DNA of 7,165 bases, taken from Deltaproteobacteria bacterium (GTDB taxonomy: Bacteria; Desulfobacterota; GWC2-55-46; S146-73). The position numbers and the translations under genes were made by a program. The notes under the pieces are model-generated. The model was not told where the DNA came from and did no database searches. It saw nothing but the letters and a program-made list of their open reading frames with translations. The stretch spans positions 1-7,165 of the forward strand of contig WGFF01000051.1 of the NCBI GenBank assembly GCA_015492355.1, written 5' to 3'. This document shows, piece by piece, positions 1 through 5,861 of the stretch. Each line of letters opens with the position of its first letter. The first letter of the stretch is position 1.

Positions 1-4
1 AGAC

Positions 5-68
5 TTTAGATTAGAAGTTTTGGGGAGGGAGATTGAGGGAAACCCCTTTTACAAAAGGGGTTTCCCTC
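5..68. repeat. Left copy of an interspersed extragenic repeat with a 16-bp perfect palindrome
   Basis: Positions 5-50 recur at 7117-7163 in the same orientation, differing by two substitutions (TT versus CC after TTTAGA) and one inserted A. Within this left copy the arm at 35-50 (GAGGGAAACCCCTTTT) is the exact reverse complement of 53-68, with only AC between, so as RNA it folds into a 15-bp stem with a four-base loop. No T-tract follows the stem, so it is not a standard intrinsic terminator. It contains no reading frame. The combination of an extragenic position, internal dyad and dispersed copies fits a REP/MITE-like sequence family. Its origin and function are not visible here. Confidence 0.8.
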
Positions 69-81
69 AGAAGTGAAAACA

Positions 82-194
82 GGGGGTTTCAGGGGGTAAA
101 ACCCCCTGAAGCAAGCAACGCAGTTGCTTTATTAAATTAAAACAAACTACCTTAGTGAAAGAATCGGGGGTTTCAGGGGGTAAAACCCCTGAAG
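82..194. repeat. Pair of related G-run/C-run hairpin repeats
   Basis: A core of about 30 nt occurs at 82-111 and again at 166-194, 84 bp apart in the same orientation. It consists of five G, TTTCA, five G, TAAAA, a C-run and TGAAG. The first copy folds into a perfect 10-bp stem (88-97 with 101-110, loop AAA). The second has lost one C and keeps an 8-bp stem (172-179 with 186-193). The sequence before each core is also similar (GTGAAA plus a short spacer). Two copies with unequal flanks indicate a small tandem duplication of an extragenic element. On the minus strand they lie downstream of the trkA stop and could protect or end that transcript, but neither has a U-tract. Confidence 0.7.
113..129. 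other. Short perfect hairpin between the two G/C-run repeats
   Basis: AAGCAAC at 113-119 pairs with GTTGCTT at 123-129 around the loop GCA, giving a 7-bp stem. On the plus strand an A/T-rich stretch (TATTAAATTAA) follows, so it resembles a weak terminator for a rightward gene lying to the left of the window. No such gene is visible here. Confidence 0.4.
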
Positions 195-231
195 AAGTGA
201 AGCCCCGCCCTGTAGGCTGGGAGATTCACAC

Positions 232-256
232 CTTGCAGTAACACAGATTATGCAAG
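232..256 (-). other. Hairpin just downstream of trkA; possible weak transcript end
   Basis: CTTGCA at 232-237 pairs with TGCAAG at 251-256. TAA (239-241) pairs with TTA (248-250) after one bulged G, leaving a six-base loop. It sits about 10 nt past the trkA stop codon, where a terminator or a 3' stabilising stem would be expected. No run of U follows on the minus-strand transcript, so intrinsic termination is doubtful. Confidence 0.35.
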
Positions 257-265
257 ACCCCGGGT

Positions 266-916
266 TTATTCGAAGGTATCAGTAAGTACATCGAGTTCCT
301 TTTCCTCGCACAGGATGGTGAGGTGGTCTCCATCCATGACCCTGAAGCCACTGGTGGGGATGAAAAACTCCTCTCCCCTCTGAACCACCACCGCTATGGA
401 GTTCTCAGGTAGCCCCAGGGCATCTATACGTTTTCCCTTGTGTTCTGGTTTATGGATTATGGTTGTAAAGACCCGTATCGAGCCACCGACAAGGGTAGAT
501 ACCTCAAGTGCATGGGGTCTTCTTGCCATATCTGATATATGCTTTGCAGTTGCTATCTTGGGATTGACTATCTCCTCCACACCGAGCCTCTGACACACCA
601 TATTGAAGGCAGGGTCATCGAGCTTCACTATCACCCTCTTTATATCGTATTCCTCCCTTGCAACAAGGGCGGTAAGCAGATTCATCTTATCATCCCCGCT
701 GAGCGCTATTATGAGGTCTGCCTTTTCTATCCCTGCCTTCTCAAGCACATCCGGTCTTGTGGCATCACCGCATATAACGAGTACATCCAGTTCCTCCGCA
801 AGCCTCTCACACACATCCCTCTGTCTTTCGATAATAACGACCTCGTGCCCTGCGTTCACAAGGCTCTCTGCTGTAAGACGCCCTATATCCCCGCCACCAC
901 TTATTATTATCCTCAT
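266..916 (-). CDS. trkA: TrkA/KtrA-type potassium uptake regulator (single RCK unit)
   Basis: This 216-residue protein is a cytoplasmic NAD(H)-binding regulatory subunit of a K+ uptake channel. The N-terminal RCK_N Rossmann fold (about residues 1-115) shows the dinucleotide motif GGGDIG at 7-12, an acidic residue ending strand 2 (Glu30) and the family-typical GDAT at 50-53. A C-terminal RCK_C ligand-binding domain (about 135-216) follows. E. coli TrkA carries two such units (about 458 aa), so this single-unit form is closer to KtrA and archaeal TrkA proteins and should form a gating ring of several copies under the TrkH dimer. The ATG at 916 fits the family start (MRIII). The site AGGAGG at 929-934 overlaps the trkH stop and leaves 12 nt, a slightly long spacing. 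The 16-nt gap to trkH implies co-transcription and coupling. Confidence 0.93.
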   Translation of the reverse strand: MRIIISGGGDIGRLTAESLVNAGHEVVIIERQRDVCERLAEELDVLVICGDATRPDVLEKAGIEKADLIIALSGDDKMNLLTALVAREEYDIKRVIVKLDDPAFNMVCQRLGVEEIVNPKIATAKHISDMARRPHALEVSTLVGGSIRVFTTIIHKPEHKGKRIDALGLPENSIAVVVQRGEEFFIPTSGFRVMDGDHLTILCEEKELDVLTDTFE

Positions 917-932
917 CTATTGTCCATTCCTC

Positions 933-2339
933 CTACAAGAAGGTCTCCTTCAGAAAGAAGGAATATACCCATACAACAAGGGGTACGAACTCGAGCCTGC
1001 CAGCCCACATGAGGAATATGACCACCATCTTGAGGTCCCATGCAAGCTCAGGTGAGACTATACCAGAGGAAAGCCCCACCGTACCGACTGCCGATGTTAT
1101 ATCGAATAGCGATCTCAGGGGATCGAGTCCATGCCAGACAAAGATAAGTGTACCCCCGAAGATAAACATCACATACAGACCTATAACATAACATATACCG
1201 AGGAGTTCCTCTTTTGCAACCTCCCTTTCTGGCACGACCATTTCCTTTGGATAATGGTGCGTAAGGACGAATCTGTGTATACCCCTTATGAACGCCATTA
1301 TACGGAATACCTTTATCCCGCCAGAGGTAGAACCCATGGAGCCACCTACAAACATACCAGCCACAAGGAGGAGTAGCGAAACTGCTGAAAGCCCTGATAC
1401 ATCCACCGTGTAAAAGCCTGTGGTTGTCTGGGCAGACACAGCAACAAAGAGTGCATCCAGCCAGCTGTTTTTTTCGGTCATGGTAACACCTACCGCAATG
1501 GTGAGGATGAGTATCATAGAGAGGAGCCACACAATCTGGGGTTCCTTCACCACCTCGAGTATTGTGCCAGGGATGTTTCTTTTCCTGCTCCAGTGCTTGT
1601 AGTATACGATGAGATTTATGGCACCGAGGAGCATTATTACCATCATGGAAGGTATCATGGAAGGGGTGATGACATCCCCAGTGGGAGAGAAGCCACCGGT
1701 GGAGATACCAGAGAGGGTGTAGCACAGGGCATCGAATATAGAAAGCCCTGACACCAGGAGCATGAGAAAACCCACCATACTGAGTATACCGTAGGTTATC
1801 ACCACAACCTGTACATGTCGTGCTATACGGGGGAAGAGTTTTCCCTTTGCCTCTTCCTTGAGCAGTAAAACTGCAGACCTCCCGGACACAAGAAAGAGGC
1901 TCACCGTTATGACCACAAAGCCCATTCCACCGAGCCACTGGGATATTGCTCTCAGGAACACAAGGGATGGATGCGAACTCTCCACATCCATCATGGTAAA
2001 GCCAGTGGTCGTAAAGCCACTCATAGCCTCGAACCATCCATCCACCGGGGACATGCCCCCCACGAGTATGAATGGTACTGCGGATATGATGCTTGCCACG
2101 AGAAAGGAAAGGGAGGCAATGGCGGTTCCCTCGTAGATGGTTACATCCCTTTCAGGGATCCTTCCGAACAGGTACCAGCCAGAGAGGAAACACGCAAGGG
2201 CGAGAACGAGGTAGAAAACAAAGAGGGTGCCCTCTCCAAGGACAAGGGAGATAAGGGAAGTAACGGAGAAGGCACCCCCGATGATTATAATAACCCCACC
2301 TATGTACTTGAGTATTATCCTGTATCGAAGTCTGCCCAC
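933..2339 (-). CDS. trkH: TrkH/KtrB-type potassium channel-like transporter subunit
   Basis: This 468-residue integral membrane protein forms the K+ conducting subunit that pairs with the RCK protein encoded next to it. It has many hydrophobic helices, and all four pore-loop filter segments are visible: SGFTTTGFT (107-115), SGISTGGFS (210-218), SAQTTTGFY (302-310) and SAVGTVGLS (416-424). Each has the expected filter Gly. QWLGGMG (134-140) is also typical of the family. Near the C-terminus GRLEFVPL replaces the commoner GRLG form. The start is a GTG at 2337-2339, giving an N-terminus (GRLRYRIILKYIGG) that aligns with the usual TrkH beginning. No Shine-Dalgarno site precedes it and no ATG, GTG or TTG lies in the 36 open codons upstream, so translation may depend on coupling with the preceding gene 87 nt away. 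Confidence 0.95.
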   Translation of the reverse strand: MGRLRYRIILKYIGGVIIIIGGAFSVTSLISLVLGEGTLFVFYLVLALACFLSGWYLFGRIPERDVTIYEGTAIASLSFLVASIISAVPFILVGGMSPVDGWFEAMSGFTTTGFTMMDVESSHPSLVFLRAISQWLGGMGFVVITVSLFLVSGRSAVLLLKEEAKGKLFPRIARHVQVVVITYGILSMVGFLMLLVSGLSIFDALCYTLSGISTGGFSPTGDVITPSMIPSMMVIMLLGAINLIVYYKHWSRKRNIPGTILEVVKEPQIVWLLSMILILTIAVGVTMTEKNSWLDALFVAVSAQTTTGFYTVDVSGLSAVSLLLLVAGMFVGGSMGSTSGGIKVFRIMAFIRGIHRFVLTHHYPKEMVVPEREVAKEELLGICYVIGLYVMFIFGGTLIFVWHGLDPLRSLFDITSAVGTVGLSSGIVSPELAWDLKMVVIFLMWAGRLEFVPLVVWVYSFFLKETFL

Positions 2340-2428
2340 ATCAGGTGTTTTTTTGACCGGTGTCTGTAAAAGGTGTCTTGTAAGGTCGTGGAGAGGGAAG
2401 TCTCGGTATCGGTCCCTGGAGGTCTCTT

Positions 2429-2797
2429 TTAGCCCTGTTTTTCCTCTTCAGGGGGCTTTTCTTCCTGGGACTCCTTTTTCCTTATCCTTTCCTTTTCTTC
2501 CTCCAGTTGCTGGGATTCCTCTTCTATCTTTTTAATCTCCTCTATGACCTTCATCACCTCTGGATTGGATAGAGGGTTCTCATAGGGTGGTTTTGCCATA
2601 TCGTAGACCATTCCACCGAGGTCTGCAAACCTTCTTTCTGCCTTTTTGTGGAGCAGGAACTGCTGATACCTTATCCTGCCTATCTTCGCAACCTCCTCTC
2701 CCTTTTCAGCGGCTATCTTTGCACCGTCCTTGACAGCGCTCCAGCCCTCCTCCACCGTCTTCTTTAACTCATCCCTTATCCTTTCCCAGAAACCCAT
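2429..2797 (-). CDS. Small charged coiled-coil protein of unknown function
   Basis: This 122-residue protein does not match a family I can name. It has no signal peptide, membrane helix or cysteine. Residues 1-60 look like an amphipathic helix rich in Lys, Glu and Ala (MGFWERIRDELKK at the start). A more conserved-looking stretch (about 45-70) contains RRFADLGGMVYDM. From about 82 to the end it is dominated by Glu and Lys, ending in a low-complexity EE/PP tail, so the C-terminal third is probably a coiled coil followed by disorder. The start is well supported: GGGAGG at 2805-2810 lies 7 nt before the ATG, and a consensus-like promoter lies just upstream. It is the first gene of the run leading into trkH and trkA. 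Co-transcription with a K+ transporter is suggestive only, and a role in it is not shown. Confidence 0.75.
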   Translation of the reverse strand: MGFWERIRDELKKTVEEGWSAVKDGAKIAAEKGEEVAKIGRIRYQQFLLHKKAERRFADLGGMVYDMAKPPYENPLSNPEVMKVIEEIKKIEEESQQLEEEKERIRKKESQEEKPPEEEKQG

Positions 2798-2847
2798 AAC
2801 TCTGCCTCCCTTATTAAAGGATTTTTAGATGAATCCAGCCTTCTTTG

Positions 2848-2876
2848 ATAATATAAGGACTCTATCCACCTGTCAA
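2848..2876 (-). promoter_or_regulatory. Strong sigma-70-type promoter for the small protein-trkH-trkA run
   Basis: Read on the minus strand, TTGACA (2871-2876) is followed after exactly 17 bp by TATTAT (2848-2853). Transcription should begin near 2841, leaving a leader of about 44 nt that carries a good ribosome site (GGGAGG, 2805-2810). It is one of the best consensus matches in the window. No other convincing promoter was found before trkH or trkA. Confidence 0.8.
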
Positions 2877-2903
2877 GAGAAAGGACATGGGTTGGTCTGC
2901 TGG

Positions 2904-3008
2904 AAGGGGTTTTTGTGGGTTTTTTTAACCTGGAATTCTCCTCGGCCTGCCACAGGGGGTTTTTGTTGGGGTTTCGCTCTTCTGGCAAGGGGTGTTACTA
3001 CCCTGTGG
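2904..3008. other. G/T-rich spacer between the divergent promoters, with direct and inverted repeats
   Basis: The divergent region contains no credible gene. Two similar segments of GGGG, TTTTTG, G-run and TTT occur at 2906-2922 and 2956-2974, 50 bp apart. CCACAGGG at 2950-2957 is the exact reverse complement of CCCTGTGG at 3001-3008, with 43 bp between. Several G-runs of three to five lie on the plus strand. The segment resembles the G-rich extragenic repeats at the window edges in composition but is not an evident copy of them. Confidence 0.5.
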
Positions 3009-3021
3009 GGGACCTTTTTTC

Positions 3022-3041
3022 AGGATTTCTTTTGAAATCCT
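3022..3041. promoter_or_regulatory. Perfect 8-bp dyad over the folD -35 box; candidate operator
   Basis: AGGATTTC (3022-3029) and GAAATCCT (3034-3041) are exact inverted repeats around TTTT. The right half covers the -35 hexamer TTGAAA (3032-3037), the classic position for a repressor or an overlapping activator. The dyad would lie upstream of the transcript, so it acts as DNA rather than RNA if the promoter is right. The binding protein is unknown. Confidence 0.5.
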
Positions 3042-3060
3042 CTGTGTATTCGAGTATACT
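3032..3060 (+). promoter_or_regulatory. Sigma-70-type promoter for the folD-metV run
   Basis: TTGAAA (3032-3037) and TATACT (3055-3060) are separated by 17 bp and each differs from consensus at one position. The expected start point is about 3066-3068, immediately before the folD ATG at 3069. The transcript would therefore have no leader, or one of only a few bases. Confidence 0.7.
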
Positions 3061-3068
3061 AAAGCCCT

Positions 3069-3941
3069 ATGGATGTGAATACCGCCTCCATAATAAACGG
3101 TAAGGAAGAAGCCAGGAAGGTACGGGAAGAACTTAAAAAGGAGATAGAGGAGCTCAAGGAGAAATATTCCATAACACCCGGTCTCTCTGTTGTGTTGGTG
3201 GGTGATGACCCTGCATCACAGGTATACGTAAGAAACAAGACCCGTGCCTGCGAGGAAGTGGGTATAAGGTCTTTCAACTATACACTCCCTGCAACCACGG
3301 ATACCAGGGAACTGCTCGAACTCATAGATGGACTCAACAGAAGGGATGACCTCCACGGTATCCTGGTCCAGCTTCCCCTGCCTGACCATATCGACGAAAG
3401 GGAGATACTTGAGGGCATATCACCCATGAAGGATGTGGATGGTTTCCATCCCTTCAACATGGGCAGGCTCGTTACAGGAGCACCACTTTTCCGGCCATGT
3501 ACACCAGCAGGTATAATGAGGCTTATAGACTCCACAGGCTATGACCTTACAGGCAGGGACTGTGTTGTGGTGGGAAGGAGTAATATCGTGGGCAAACCAA
3601 TGGTGTTCATGCTCCTTGAAAGGAACGCAACAGTGACCGTATGCCATTCAAGGACCAGGGGGCTTTCGGACAAGATAGGAAAGGCGGATGTGGTCGTTGT
3701 GGCAGTAGGCAGGGCAGGGTTTGTCAAGGGTGAATGGATAAAGAAGGGTGCCATGGTTATAGACGTGGGTATCAACCGTACAGAGGATGGAAGGCTTACT
3801 GGTGATGTAGAGTTCGATGAGGCTGTAAAGAGGGCATCGTACATAACACCTGTACCCGGTGGTGTGGGACCCATGACCATAGCCATGCTTCTCAAAAATA
3901 CTGTAGAATCCGCAAAGAGGAGGATTGGAGAGAGACCTTGA
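3069..3941 (+). CDS. folD: Bifunctional methylene-THF dehydrogenase / methenyl-THF cyclohydrolase FolD
   Basis: FolD catalyses the NAD(P)-linked interconversion of methylene-THF and methenyl-THF and the hydrolysis of the latter to formyl-THF, in the cytoplasm. At 290 residues it is full length. The active-site residues are present: Tyr53 and Lys57 in the YVRNK segment, Gln101 in VQLPLP and Asp124 in DVDGFHP. The nucleotide-binding loop GRSNIVGKP lies at 169-177 and the C-terminal signature PVPGGVGPMT at 261-270. The ATG at 3069 gives a normal N-terminus (IINGK at residues 8-12), and an in-frame GTG at 3075 is the alternative. Neither has a Shine-Dalgarno site, consistent with leaderless expression from the adjacent promoter. 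Its stop overlaps the metV start, pointing to a shared transcript for one-carbon metabolism, either anabolic or as part of the Wood-Ljungdahl methyl branch. Confidence 0.97.
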   Translation: MDVNTASIINGKEEARKVREELKKEIEELKEKYSITPGLSVVLVGDDPASQVYVRNKTRACEEVGIRSFNYTLPATTDTRELLELIDGLNRRDDLHGILVQLPLPDHIDEREILEGISPMKDVDGFHPFNMGRLVTGAPLFRPCTPAGIMRLIDSTGYDLTGRDCVVVGRSNIVGKPMVFMLLERNATVTVCHSRTRGLSDKIGKADVVVVAVGRAGFVKGEWIKKGAMVIDVGINRTEDGRLTGDVEFDEAVKRASYITPVPGGVGPMTIAMLLKNTVESAKRRIGERP

Positions 3942-4588
3942 TAGTTACTAAGAAAAAGGACATATCCACCATAGTAGACGCACTGGATGGAAGAAAGAGG
4001 GTCCATCTTTTCGGCTGTAACGCCTGTGCAGAGCAGTGCTACACAGGTGGGAGAAGGGAACTCGATGAGATGAAGGAGACACTCGAAAGGAGGGGTGTGG
4101 AGGTTACAGGAACATCCCTTGTAGATGAGACCTGTTACAGACAGCGCATAAGGATGGAGCTCAGGAAAAGGGAAGAGATAAGGGGGGCAGAAGCCATGGT
4201 TGTACTTGCCTGCGGGGCTGGTGTGAGGACAGTGGCTGATGTGTGCGATGAGAGGGTGCCTGTCATACCTGCCCTTGATACACTCTTTCTTGCCTCTGTG
4301 GAGAGGCACGGTAGATTCCATGAAGGATGTTCCCTGTGCGGTGAATGCGTGCTCGATAGAACCGCATCCATCTGTCCTCATACAGAGTGCCCCAAGGGAC
4401 TCCTCAATGGACCCTGCGGGGGTGTGGCGGATGGCATGTGCGAGGTCAATATGGAGATGGAATGTGCCTGGGTGAGGATATACAGGAGACTCAGAAGACA
4501 GAGAAGACTCCACCTCATGAGGACACCCATTCCACCGAAGGACCATTCTACAGATGTGCGTCCAAGAAAGGTATTCCTGAGGCACTGA
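3938..4588 (+). CDS. metV: MetV-type methylene-THF reductase partner protein (MTHFR C-terminal family)
   Basis: This 216-residue cysteine-rich protein matches the methylene-tetrahydrofolate reductase C-terminal (MetV) family. MetV supports MetF in anaerobes by carrying metal centres that pass electrons to its flavin. Fourteen Cys lie at or before residue 176. An N-terminal set (27, 30, 34, 66, 92, 103) includes CNACAEQC. The diagnostic block at 131-162 has CSLCGEC, a Cys at 146, CPKG and NGPCGG. A basic segment (about 177-195) and a polar tail follow. The start is TTG at 3938, overlapping the folD stop (TTGA), with GGAG at 3927-3930 as ribosome site. No metF is in the window, and the protein is a free subunit rather than a fusion. 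The metal type and number cannot be read from sequence. Being next to folD places it in C1-THF chemistry. Confidence 0.88.
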   Translation: MIVTKKKDISTIVDALDGRKRVHLFGCNACAEQCYTGGRRELDEMKETLERRGVEVTGTSLVDETCYRQRIRMELRKREEIRGAEAMVVLACGAGVRTVADVCDERVPVIPALDTLFLASVERHGRFHEGCSLCGECVLDRTASICPHTECPKGLLNGPCGGVADGMCEVNMEMECAWVRIYRRLRRQRRLHLMRTPIPPKDHSTDVRPRKVFLRH

Positions 4589-4728
4589 TGGGATTCCCCA
4601 TTTTGTCGAGGTCTTTGAACCACAGGGGGGCTACTTCAGATACCCTTTCCATAGGGATTGAATCTTTTGGATGAGGATTGAGGTGGAGACCTTCCTCAGG
4701 GGAAGATGATCTCCACCTGCAGTAGATC
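4589..4728 (+). other. metV-acuC intergenic region with two tiny chained reading frames
   Basis: This 140-nt gap interrupts an otherwise tight gene run. No strong terminator is visible. A weak promoter candidate exists (TTGAAC at 4615-4620, GATACC at 4639-4644). A 12-codon frame (4671-4709, MRIEVETFLRGR) ends in a TGA that overlaps the ATG of an 8-codon frame (4706-4732, MISTCSRS). That frame's TGA in turn overlaps the acuC ATG. AcuC lacks its own ribosome site, so coupled re-initiation is conceivable, but the small frames also lack strong sites. Confidence 0.35.
4681..4718 (+). promoter_or_regulatory. Two-tier hairpin directly before the acuC start
   Basis: AGGTGGAGA (4681-4689) pairs perfectly with TCTCCACCT (4710-4718). 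Inside it CTTCC (4691-4695) pairs with GGAAG (4701-4705) around a five-base loop. The outer stem ends 10 nt before the acuC ATG. The 5' arm carries SD-like GAGGTGG and the 3' arm resembles an anti-Shine-Dalgarno sequence. This arrangement is compatible with translational control of acuC. No T-run follows, so it is not a terminator. Confidence 0.5.
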
Positions 4729-5847
4729 ATGAAGACCGCCTTCATATACTCGGACAGATTCGCCTCTTTTTCCTATGGTTTCGATCACCCCATGAGACCT
4801 GTAAGGCTCAGGATAACCTATGAACTTATAGAAGCCCTGGGATTGTTCGATCTTTCCTGGGCAGAGGTCATTCCTGCAAGGAGGGCAACGGACGAGGAGA
4901 TACTCTCCTTTCACACCCCTGAGTACCTATCCGCACTCAAGGAGGCAGATTCTGGCAATGTACCCAGGGAGGGTATAAGGTATGGTCTGGGCTATGGTGA
5001 CAATCCAGCCTTCAGGGGTGTGTTTGAATGGTCGAGCTACTCAACAGGGGCGTCGGTGCAGGCGGGTGAGCTTGTGGTGGAGGGAAGGGTGGATTCTGCC
5101 TTCAACATAGCAGGAGGACTCCATCATGCCTTCCCTGACAGGGCATCGGGATTCTGTTACATAAACGACCCTGTGGTTGTCATAAAATATCTCCTCAAAA
5201 AGGGTAAGAGGGTTGCCTATGTGGACATAGACGCCCACCACGGTGACGGTGTGGAGCAGGCATTCTACAACACAAGGGATGTACTTACCATATCCATACA
5301 CGAGGATGGGAGGTTTCTCTTTCCCGGTACAGGTAGCATAAACGATACAGGTGAGGGAGAAGGCAGGGGATACAGTGTGAATGTCCCACTGCCACCAGGG
5401 GCGGGTGATGACCTTTTTATCATCGCCTTTGAGGATGTGGTGGTACCCTTTGTGGAGGCATTCGCTCCAGATGTGCTCGTTACCCAGCTCGGTGTGGATA
5501 CCTTCCGTGGAGACCCCATAACCCATCTCAACCTTACAACATCCGGGTTCGAAAGGATGATATACGGGTTTCGTTCCTTCGGTTGCCCGTGGGTTGCTCT
5601 CGGCGGAGGCGGGTACAATATATTCAATGTGGCAAGGGCATGGACGATTGTATGGGCTGTGATGAACGGTATGGATGTCCCTGAAAGGGTGCCGGATGAG
5701 ATAAAGAGGAGATACGGTGATGTCTTTGTGGTGGACTCTATCAGGGATACAGAGAAGGGTATACCTCCCTCGGTGGAGGATATAGAGTCGCTTAAAAGGA
5801 ATATCGACTTTCTCATGAGGGAGGTCCTGCCACTCTGTAAGGTATGA
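4729..5847 (+). CDS. acuC: AcuC-type Zn-dependent deacetylase (histone deacetylase superfamily)
   Basis: This 372-residue cytoplasmic enzyme removes acetyl groups from acyl-lysine. In Bacillus, AcuC reactivates acetyl-CoA synthetase this way. The arginase/deacetylase fold is complete and the active site intact: tandem His132-His133 in GLHHA, zinc ligands Asp168 and His170 in DIDAHHGDG, Asp257 in GVDTFRGDP, and catalytic Tyr296 in GGGGYN. These positions nearly coincide with those of Aquifex HDLP. The N-terminus (FIYSD, then DHPMRP at 19-24) is typical of AcuC, which supports the ATG at 4729 despite the lack of a Shine-Dalgarno site. No acetyltransferase (acuA) or acs lies nearby, so the substrate is inferred by family only. 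Related small-molecule deacetylases of the same fold (polyamine or acetoin type) are the alternative. The stop is followed within 14 nt by the preferred ald start. Confidence 0.92.
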   Translation: MKTAFIYSDRFASFSYGFDHPMRPVRLRITYELIEALGLFDLSWAEVIPARRATDEEILSFHTPEYLSALKEADSGNVPREGIRYGLGYGDNPAFRGVFEWSSYSTGASVQAGELVVEGRVDSAFNIAGGLHHAFPDRASGFCYINDPVVVIKYLLKKGKRVAYVDIDAHHGDGVEQAFYNTRDVLTISIHEDGRFLFPGTGSINDTGEGEGRGYSVNVPLPPGAGDDLFIIAFEDVVVPFVEAFAPDVLVTQLGVDTFRGDPITHLNLTTSGFERMIYGFRSFGCPWVALGGGGYNIFNVARAWTIVWAVMNGMDVPERVPDEIKRRYGDVFVVDSIRDTEKGIPPSVEDIESLKRNIDFLMREVLPLCKV

Positions 5848-5854
5848 GGAGGGG
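5847..5854 (+). promoter_or_regulatory. Shine-Dalgarno site that decides the ald start
   Basis: AGGAGGGG at 5847-5854 lies about 9 nt (from the GGAGG core) before the TTG at 5862, an ideal distance. It falls inside the coding sequence if the upstream ATG at 5844 is used instead. It therefore favours TTG as the true start of alanine dehydrogenase. Confidence 0.75.
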
Positions 5855-5861
5855 CTTCGAG

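Noticed and set aside
82..194. Possible CRISPR array
   Set aside because: There are only two imperfect repeat cores, they are self-complementary over their whole length, and the spacer contains its own hairpin. No cas genes are present.
1048..2037. 329-codon minus-strand frame within trkH
   Set aside because: It overlaps trkH in another frame on the same strand. The translation is Cys/His/Trp-rich without a domain, while trkH has all four pore loops.
2776..2988. 70-codon minus-strand frame upstream of the small coiled-coil gene
   Set aside because: It would cover the strong minus-strand promoter and overlap the start of the better-supported gene. It has no ribosome site or protein-like composition.
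2877..3031. Folate (THF) riboswitch upstream of folD
   Set aside because: The best folD promoter lies downstream of this segment, so it would not be in the transcript. I do not recognise the conserved riboswitch core, and the G-rich repeats explain the structure seen.
3539..4585. 348-codon open frame on the minus strand opposite folD/metV
   Set aside because: It is antisense to two genes with complete family signatures. Its product is low-complexity with no recognisable motif and no ribosome site.
4681..4718. Intrinsic terminator between metV and acuC
   Set aside because: The hairpin is good but is followed by GCAGTAGATCATG with no T-run and sits 10 nt from a start codon, so a translational role is more plausible.
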